Shown: positions 1 to 5,525 of the stretch, piece by piece | Numbering within the stretch: position 1 is the first letter of the stretch | Layout: the number at the start of each line of letters is the position of its first letter | Origin: Alphaproteobacteria bacterium | Lineage (GTDB): Bacteria; Pseudomonadota; Alphaproteobacteria; Acetobacterales; Acetobacteraceae | NCBI GenBank assembly: GCA_013298245.1 | Contig: JAAFHD010000009.1 | Coordinates: forward strand, 1 to 7,982 | DNA: 7,982 nucleotides | Reading direction: 5' to 3' | Translations under genes and position numbers: made by a program | The notes under the pieces: generated by a model | Databases searched by the model: none | What the model saw: the letters and a program-made list of their open reading frames with translations, nothing else | Told to the model about the DNA's origin: nothing

Positions 1-232
1 GACCCTGCCGCATGCCGAAGCCGCGCTGCTGGCGGTGCTGGCCGAACGGCCCGGCCGCGTGCTCAGCCGCGCCATCATCGCGGCATTGCTGGGCGAGACA
101 GACGCCAGCCCGCGCGCCATCGATCAGCGAATCGCCCGCCTGCGCCGTATCATCGAAACCAACCCCGCAGCACCGCGCCATATCCTGACGCTGCGCGACG
201 AGGGCTATCGCTTCGAACCGGGTGAAGCATGA
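1..232 (+). CDS. OmpR/PhoB-family response regulator, C-terminal DNA-binding domain (5' partial)
   Basis: Only the last 76 codons are present; the reading frame enters the window at base 2 and ends at TGA 230-232. The visible part is a winged helix-turn-helix output domain of the OmpR/PhoB type. It has an AExALL..LAERPGRVLSR segment, then SPRAIDQRIARLRRII, which fits the recognition helix of this family, and ends in DEGYRF, the typical beta-hairpin wing. The N-terminal receiver domain must lie upstream of the window. The protein would act in the cytoplasm as a phosphorylation-controlled transcription factor. Its stop overlaps the start of the following histidine kinase (ATGA at 229-232), so the two are probably translationally coupled partners. 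The family call is firm. The target genes are unknown; the RTX gene 2 kb downstream is a positional candidate only. Confidence 0.93.
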   Translation, partial: TLPHAEAALLAVLAERPGRVLSRAIIAALLGETDASPRAIDQRIARLRRIIETNPAAPRHILTLRDEGYRFEPGEA

Positions 233-2076
233 CCGACGATCTCGACATCGCGCCGCTGGTGCGCCTGGTGGAGGGCATGCCGCTGCGCTGCTCCCTGGTG
301 GATATGGAGCATCGCTATGTCGCTGTGAACGACGCGCTGGTCGAACATATGGGCCGCACGCGCGAGACCATGATCGGCGTCCATGTGCGCGAGGTGATCG
401 GCGAGGCCGTCTACAACCTCATGCTCAGCTGGGACGCCAAGCTGGCCGCCGGCGAGACCATGCGCATGGAAAGCTGGGTGCCTTATGGCAAGGATGCGCC
501 GCGCTACATCCACCAGTCGGTCATGCCGTATCGCGACAATGCCGGCCGGGTGATCGCCTACCTGTCGATGACCGAGGATCTGACCGCGCTGAAGGCAGCC
601 CAGCAGCGCGCGCAATCCATCGTGGACAGTTCCCTGGATGCAGTGGTCGTGATCAACGAGGCCGGCTTGGTGCAGGAATTCAACCCCGCCGCCGAACGCA
701 TCTTCGGCCATGCGCGGGCCGATGTGATGGGCCGCGCGATCGGCGACATCATCGTGCCGCTGCATCTGCGCGCCGCACACGCGCATGGCTTTGCGCGCTA
801 TCTCTCCACTGGCGTTGCGCATGTGCTGGGCCGGCGCGTGGAGCTCGAGGCGCTGCACGCCCAGGGCCACCACTTCCCCATCGAATTGACGGTGGTGGAA
901 CTGCAATCCGACACCGGCCGGCTGTTCGCCGCCCATCTGCGCGACCTCTCGCCCGCGCGCGACGCGGCGGCCGAAATCGCCGCCCAGCGCGAGCGTATCC
1001 ACCAGATCGAAAAACTCTCCGCCATGGGCAGCCTGCTGGCGGGTGTGGCGCATGAACTGAACAACCCGCTGGCCATCCTGCTGGCGCAGGCCACGCTGCT
1101 GCGCGAACGCGCCGCCGATGATGACGTGCGCCGCCGCGCCGAACGCATCGAGGCCGCGGCCGGCCGCGCCGGGCGCATCGTGAAATCCTTCCTGGCGATG
1201 GCGCGGCAGAAGCCGCCCGCCCGCGCGCCCACCAGCATCCGCGCCGTGCTGGATGCGGCGCTGGAAATGACCGCCTATGGCCGCCGCAGCGCTGGCATTG
1301 AATTGAAGCTGCGCGTCGATCCCGGTCTGCCCACCATCTCGGCCGATGCCGACCTGCTGGGCCAGGTCATCGCCAACCTGCTGATCAACGCGCAGCAGGC
1401 GCTGACCGAACGCCCCGATCCGCGCGGCATCCGCATCAGCATCGCGCGCCAGGCCGATGGCATCGCGCTGGAAGTGGCCGATAACGGCCCGGGCATTCCC
1501 GATGCCGCGATGGCGCGCATCTTCGACCCCTATTTCACCACCAAGCCCGCGGGTGTGGGCACCGGCATCGGCCTGTCCATCTGCCGCAATGTGGTGGAAC
1601 AGCATGGCGGGCGCATCACGGCGGGCCGCGCGCCGGAGGGCGGCGCGCTGTTCCAGCTGTGGCTGCCGCAGGGCGATGCCGGCACGCTGGCCGCCGCCAC
1701 CGACAGCCTGCGCGGCGCCGCGCTGTCCGTGCTGATCGTCGATGACGAACCCGATGTGGGCGAAAGCCTGGCCGAGGTGCTGGCCGCCGATGGCCACATC
1801 ACCCATGTCGTCACCAGCGGTGCGGCCGCACTGGAAGCGATGCGCGCCCAGCGCTTCGATGCCGTCTTCGCGGACCTGCGCATGCCGGGGATGGATGGCG
1901 CCGCACTCGCCGCCGCCATCGCCGAGGCCGACCCGCGGCTTGGCGCCTGTGTTGCCATCGTCACCGGCGATACGGTGGCCGGGCCGGCGCGGCTGGGCGG
2001 CAGCCTGCCCATGCTGGAAAAACCCTTCCTGCCCGAGGATGTGCGCGCGGCGCTGCGGCGGCTTACCGCCGGGTGA
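229..2076 (+). CDS. Soluble hybrid histidine kinase, PAS-PAS-HisKA-HATPase-REC
   Basis: A 615-residue sensor kinase with a fused receiver and no membrane segment, hence cytosolic. Residues about 6-118 form a PAS_4-like domain and about 123-240 a second PAS domain ending in HFPIELTVVEL. The dimerisation/phosphoacceptor helix contains AHELNNPLA with H275; HELNNP is typical of NtrB/FixL-type kinases. The ATPase domain has the N-box N387 in NLLINAQQAL, DNGPGIP from D418, and FDPYFTTK followed by GTGIGLSI. The C-terminal receiver (about 500-615) has the acidic pair D505/D506, phosphoacceptor D549 in DLRMPGMDG, T579 and K598 in EKPF, so every key residue is present. The ATG is chosen because it forms an ATGA overlap with the upstream regulator's stop. 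There is no Hpt domain, so a relay from D549 would need a separate Hpt protein; alternatively the receiver may modulate the kinase. The sensed signal is unknown. The second PAS resembles FixL closely enough to raise heme binding as a possibility (see findings). Confidence 0.96.
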   Translation: MTDDLDIAPLVRLVEGMPLRCSLVDMEHRYVAVNDALVEHMGRTRETMIGVHVREVIGEAVYNLMLSWDAKLAAGETMRMESWVPYGKDAPRYIHQSVMPYRDNAGRVIAYLSMTEDLTALKAAQQRAQSIVDSSLDAVVVINEAGLVQEFNPAAERIFGHARADVMGRAIGDIIVPLHLRAAHAHGFARYLSTGVAHVLGRRVELEALHAQGHHFPIELTVVELQSDTGRLFAAHLRDLSPARDAAAEIAAQRERIHQIEKLSAMGSLLAGVAHELNNPLAILLAQATLLRERAADDDVRRRAERIEAAAGRAGRIVKSFLAMARQKPPARAPTSIRAVLDAALEMTAYGRRSAGIELKLRVDPGLPTISADADLLGQVIANLLINAQQALTERPDPRGIRISIARQADGIALEVADNGPGIPDAAMARIFDPYFTTKPAGVGTGIGLSICRNVVEQHGGRITAGRAPEGGALFQLWLPQGDAGTLAAATDSLRGAALSVLIVDDEPDVGESLAEVLAADGHITHVVTSGAAALEAMRAQRFDAVFADLRMPGMDGAALAAAIAEADPRLGACVAIVTGDTVAGPARLGGSLPMLEKPFLPEDVRAALRRLTAG

Positions 2077-2111
2077 AGTCGTCCTGGCGTGCGCAAATGC
2101 ATGCCAATTCT

Positions 2112-2129
2112 TGAAACACATGAAACACA
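2112..2129. repeat. Perfect 9-bp tandem direct repeat TGAAACACA x2 (candidate operator)
   Basis: TGAAACACA occurs twice back to back, 2112-2120 and 2121-2129, inside the A/T-rich part of the RTX leader and 79 bp before the RTX start codon. OmpR/PhoB-family regulators bind tandem direct repeats, usually with 10-11 bp periodicity, so a 9-bp unit is close but not canonical. The repeat is seen directly; regulator binding is inference. Confidence 0.5.
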
Positions 2130-2176
2130 AATCCGCGTCGCCATGGAGCCGTCCCGTCACATAGGGGGCGCAGAAC

Positions 2177-2200
2177 ATCCCCACACAACCCAACGGGGAT
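2177..2200 (+). promoter_or_regulatory. Inverted repeat covering the RTX ribosome binding site
   Basis: ATCCCC at 2177-2182 is exactly complementary to GGGGAT at 2195-2200, leaving a 12-base loop. The right arm contains GGGGA (2195-2199), the best Shine-Dalgarno candidate for the RTX gene, eight bases before ATG 2208. A six-pair, mostly G:C stem in the mRNA could hide the ribosome binding site and lower translation until it is melted. It is short and could be chance; the complementarity is visible, the function is inferred. Confidence 0.35.
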
Positions 2201-2207
2201 CACGGCC

Positions 2208-5200
2208 ATGTCTTTCTCATACACCAACGGTTCCAAGGGCCTCGGCTACTACGGCACCGGCGCTGCCAACACCGGCACCTTCGGCGCGACGAACGACCTG
2301 GTCTGGGGCTTCGGCGGCAACGACACCGTCGATGGCGGCAACGGCAACGACACGCTGTATGGCGGCGGCAATGACGGCACGGTCAGCGGCAATGACAGCC
2401 TGCTGGGCGGTGGCGGCAATGACGAGCTGTATGGCGAGGACGGCAATGACTGGCTGGATGGCGGCGCCGGCTTTGACACGATGGATGGCGGCACGGGCGA
2501 CGATACCTTTGTGACCGATGGCAACGACGTGATCAATGAGGCGGTCAATGGCGGCATCGACACCATCCGCACCACCCTCACCAGCGGCACCCTGGCCAGC
2601 TATGCCAATATCGAGAACCTGACCTTCGCCGGCGCCGCCGGCGTCGCGGCCAACCTCACCGGCAACAACCTGGACAATGTGCTGACCGGCGGCACCGGCA
2701 ATGACACGCTGAATGGCGGCCTCGGCAACGACACGCTGGATGGCGGCGATGGCGATGACCTGCTGATCGGCGGCTCGGGCGCCGACAGCTTCAATGGCGG
2801 CGCCGGCTTCGACCGCGTCAGCTATGCCGGCGGCCAGGCCGCCACCCTCAACCTGCACACCGGCATGGGCAGCGGCGGCCAGGCGCAGGGCGACCAGTTC
2901 CTCTCGATCGAGGCGGTGACCGGTTCGGATTTCAGCGACAACATCACCGGCACCACCGGCGCCAATGCCATCGATGGCTGGCTGGGCGATGACACCATCA
3001 CCGGCAATGGCGGCGCGGACACAATCACCGGCGGCAATGGCGGGGACCGCATCATCTTCAACACGGTGGCCGACATGTCGGCCGCCGGCCTGTCGGTCAG
3101 TGGTGGCATCGACGCCGCCTCCGACGTGCTGGTGCTGACCGCCGCCAACGCCACCTACAGCGGCGCGCTGACCGGCATCACCCTCATGGAGGCCTTCGCC
3201 CTGACCGGCACCGGCGCGCACAGCATCACGCTGACCAGCCTGAACGCCTTCGGCAACCTGGTGAATGTCAGCGCGGCCAATGCCTCCAGCCTGGTCTTCG
3301 ACATCCAGGGCAGCAGCGGCCGCATGAGCATCGCCGGCACCAGCGGCGCGGACACGCTGCGCGGCAGCACGCAGGCTGACACCATCCAGGGCGGCGGCGG
3401 CAATGACCTGATCGAAGGCCGCGGCGGCGCGGATGTGCTGGGCGGTGATGGCGGCGATGACATCATCATCTTCGGGACGCAGGCTCAAGACGCGGGGATC
3501 GCCCGCGACCTGTTGACCGCCGCGGCCTCGGTCGATGGTGGGTCGGGCTATGACATCCTGCTGCTGCAAGGTGGCGCCGGCAGCCTGGGCACGCTCAGCC
3601 TGGCCAATGTCAGCAACATCGAATTGCTGGCGCTGAACGGGACGACCGTCGGCAGCGAGAGCTTCATCACGCTGGCGGCGGGTGCGGCCAATGCCTTCAC
3701 CAACAAATTCGCCCATGTGCAGTTTTCCAATGCCAGCGCGACGCGGGTGGATGCCTCCGCACTCGGCAGCGATACGCGCTTCGCCTTCACCGGCGGCACC
3801 AGCATCGACCGCGTCTATGGCGGCGCCGGGCATGACGTGTTCAATGGCGGCGGCGGCTCCGACTGGCTCTATGGCAATGGCGGTGATGACGAATTCATCT
3901 TCGCCGATGCCGCCCGCATGGGCAGCGTGGCTATCCTGGACGGCGGCGCGGGCACCGACACCATCACCATCAGCGCCAATGACCTCAGCATCGGCTCCGC
4001 GTGGGGCACCAACGTGGAACGCCTGGTGCTGACCGGCACCGGCCATCACCAGTTGATCAGCTTCAGCAACGCCGCCTTTACCGGCGGCAAGCTGGAACTG
4101 GTGACGCAATTCGCCGACCGCGTGACCTTCTTCGCCTCCCATGGCGCCGGCAGCCTGGTGACCAGCGGCACCGGCGGCGATGATGTCTTGTCCGGCTATC
4201 TGGGCGCCGACACCATCAGCGGCGGCGGCGGCGATGATGTCATCTGGGTCACCGGTGGCGCCGATGTCATCGATGCCGGCGCGGGCAATGACGTGGTGCG
4301 CTTCAGCGGCACTGGCACGGCGAGTGCCGCCGCCAGCGTCAATGGCGGCACCGGCGTCGATACCATGATCTTCGACAGCGGCACCCATGTCACCAACCTG
4401 TCGAACATGACGGGGTTCGAGGTGCTGCGCCTGGAATACGGCGCCAATGTCACCCTGCAGGCCGGCGCCGCGGCCGCCTTCACCACGCCGCAGCTGAATG
4501 TCGTGAACGGTGACGACTACACCGCCGTGCTGGATGCCAGCGCGCTGGCGATCGACATGGTGGTCTGGGGCAATGCCGGGGGCATGCAGATCACCACCGG
4601 CGCGGGCAATGATGTCTTCTACAACGCCGCCGTGCGGATGCCCTTCGCGCAGTCGCAGATGACCGGTGGCGCTGGCCATGACCAGTATGTGGTGACCAGC
4701 GCCAATGACATCATCACCGAACAGGCCGGCCAGGGCATCGACACGGCCTGGGTCACCGCGGATGACTGGAGCTCCGATGGCGGGGTGGAATACATCCGCC
4801 TCTCCGGCGCTGCATTCAGGGTCACCGGCAGCGCGGATGGCGAACAGATCGTCGCCAACCAGGCGACCGGCAGCAACCTCTTCGGCGATGGCGGCAATGA
4901 CGTGCTGTGGGGTTCCACCCAGGCCGACTCGCTGATCGGCGGCGATGGCGATGACGTCATCTACTCCTATGGCGGCGCCGACACGATCGATGGCGGCGAC
5001 GGCGTGGACCACCTGGTCATCAACAGCATCAACATCGAGGCCGAGGGCGGCGATGGCTATGACACCGCCTGGGTGGGTGTCTCCGGCTGGACAGTCGGCG
5101 CCGATATCGAGGTCGCCTACCTGACCGGCACCGCCAACAATCTCATCGGCAGGGACTCCGGCCAGAACCTGGTGGCCAACAGCACCATGGGTTCCACCCT

Positions 5201-5525
5201 GTATGGCAAGGGCGGCAACGACATCCTCTGGGGGTCCAACTTCGGTGATGTGCTGTGCGGCGGCAACCAGGATGACATCCTGTATGGCTATGCCGGCGCC
5301 GACCAGTTCCGCTTCGATGAAGAAGGCTGGGGCTGGGACCAGATCAGCGATTTCTCCGGCAGCTGGGGCCAGGGCGATGTGCTGGATTTCCGCGGCAGCG
5401 GCATCAACAACATGGCGCAGCTGAACATCCAGACCGGCGCGGATACCATCATCACCTATCTGGACAGCAGCATCACCCTCTACGGCGTGACCCAGACGCT
5501 GACCGCCGGCGACTTCCTGTTCTGA
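2208..5525 (+). CDS. Large RTX (hemolysin-type) calcium-binding protein, likely type I secreted
   Basis: A 1105-residue secreted-type protein built from about 40 RTX nonapeptide-like units (GGxGxDxLx), which bind calcium and fold into parallel beta-rolls outside the cell. RTX stacks occur near residues 30-105, 160-205, 245-285, 377-422, 528-566, 650-700 and 890-1034. Between them lie beta-type modules beginning near G299, G444, G579 and G713. The end (WDQISDF, GDVLDF, then LTAGDFLF at the extreme C-terminus) matches the C-terminal region typical of type I secretion substrates. There is no N-terminal signal peptide, only four lysines by eye, and a single cysteine (C1017). No HExxH metalloprotease, lipase or other catalytic motif is visible, so an adhesin, matrix or surface-layer-like role is more likely than an enzyme; this is inference. 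ATG 2208 is the first possible start after the in-frame stop at 2121-2123 and has a GGGGA ribosome binding site. No secretion genes lie nearby. The 3' end overlaps the convergent kinase gene by 53 bp. Confidence 0.95.
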   Translation: MSFSYTNGSKGLGYYGTGAANTGTFGATNDLVWGFGGNDTVDGGNGNDTLYGGGNDGTVSGNDSLLGGGGNDELYGEDGNDWLDGGAGFDTMDGGTGDDTFVTDGNDVINEAVNGGIDTIRTTLTSGTLASYANIENLTFAGAAGVAANLTGNNLDNVLTGGTGNDTLNGGLGNDTLDGGDGDDLLIGGSGADSFNGGAGFDRVSYAGGQAATLNLHTGMGSGGQAQGDQFLSIEAVTGSDFSDNITGTTGANAIDGWLGDDTITGNGGADTITGGNGGDRIIFNTVADMSAAGLSVSGGIDAASDVLVLTAANATYSGALTGITLMEAFALTGTGAHSITLTSLNAFGNLVNVSAANASSLVFDIQGSSGRMSIAGTSGADTLRGSTQADTIQGGGGNDLIEGRGGADVLGGDGGDDIIIFGTQAQDAGIARDLLTAAASVDGGSGYDILLLQGGAGSLGTLSLANVSNIELLALNGTTVGSESFITLAAGAANAFTNKFAHVQFSNASATRVDASALGSDTRFAFTGGTSIDRVYGGAGHDVFNGGGGSDWLYGNGGDDEFIFADAARMGSVAILDGGAGTDTITISANDLSIGSAWGTNVERLVLTGTGHHQLISFSNAAFTGGKLELVTQFADRVTFFASHGAGSLVTSGTGGDDVLSGYLGADTISGGGGDDVIWVTGGADVIDAGAGNDVVRFSGTGTASAAASVNGGTGVDTMIFDSGTHVTNLSNMTGFEVLRLEYGANVTLQAGAAAAFTTPQLNVVNGDDYTAVLDASALAIDMVVWGNAGGMQITTGAGNDVFYNAAVRMPFAQSQMTGGAGHDQYVVTSANDIITEQAGQGIDTAWVTADDWSSDGGVEYIRLSGAAFRVTGSADGEQIVANQATGSNLFGDGGNDVLWGSTQADSLIGGDGDDVIYSYGGADTIDGGDGVDHLVINSINIEAEGGDGYDTAWVGVSGWTVGADIEVAYLTGTANNLIGRDSGQNLVANSTMGSTLYGKGGNDILWGSNFGDVLCGGNQDDILYGYAGADQFRFDEEGWGWDQISDFSGSWGQGDVLDFRGSGINNMAQLNIQTGADTIITYLDSSITLYGVTQTLTAGDFLF
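2286..5330 (+). repeat. RTX calcium-binding repeat region of the secreted protein
   Basis: At DNA level the region is a patchwork of short imperfect GGC-GGC-xxx-GGC-AAT/GAT-GAC units encoding GGxGxDxLx. Blocks with clearest repeats are about 2300-2580, 2680-2830, 2925-3060, 3334-3474, 3790-3908, 4160-4310 and 4878-5310. The units vary at the third base and in the x positions, so they are diverged coding repeats and not a recent tandem expansion. Such arrays are prone to recombination and to assembly collapse. Confidence 0.9.
4740..5309 (+). repeat. Tandem protein-level duplication near the RTX C-terminus
   Basis: Residues 845-927 (4740-4988) and 952-1034 (5061-5309) align without gaps at a constant offset of 107 residues. 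By hand count 38 of 83 positions are identical. Both copies start DTAWV, carry W ten residues in, then IE/VE, L.G.A, G, VAN, GS.L.G.GGND.LWGS and end in an RTX stack with GAD. The copies are well diverged, so the duplication is old. A looser relative occurs near the N-terminus (IDTIRTT, then ANIENLTFAG and the following RTX stack). Confidence 0.8.

Larger units (their letters stand above)
2077..2207 (+). promoter_or_regulatory. Leader/intergenic region upstream of the RTX gene
   Basis: This 131-bp gap separates the kinase stop from the RTX start. Its middle (about 2094-2132) is clearly richer in A/T than the neighbouring genes, which suits a promoter or regulator-binding region. A TTGAAA hexamer at 2111-2116 resembles a -35 element, but no good -10 hexamer lies 16-18 bp downstream, so I do not assign a sigma-70 promoter. 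The region also holds a 9-bp tandem repeat and an inverted repeat over the ribosome binding site, listed separately. There is no T-tract terminator after the kinase gene, so read-through from the regulator-kinase unit into the RTX gene is possible. Confidence 0.5.

Noticed and set aside
2057..2070. Hairpin GGCGG-CTTA-CCGCC as terminator of the first kinase gene
   Set aside because: It is inside the last codons, has only a five-pair stem and is not followed by a T-tract.
2111..2140. Sigma-70 promoter with TTGAAA as -35
   Set aside because: The expected -10 position reads CGCGTC or similar, so only a possible -35-like hexamer remains.
205..2193. A 662-codon minus-strand frame opposite the first kinase
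   Set aside because: Antisense shadow; its product is rich in His, Gln, Gly and Ala with no domain, while the plus strand has a full set of kinase motifs.
2300..5310. CRISPR or satellite array
   Set aside because: The repeats are in phase with codons, imperfect, and encode RTX nonapeptides; no constant repeat with unique spacers.
2208..5525. Serralysin-type (M10) metalloprotease
   Set aside because: The C-terminal region resembles that of M10 proteases, but there is no HExxH zinc motif or N-terminal catalytic domain anywhere in the protein.
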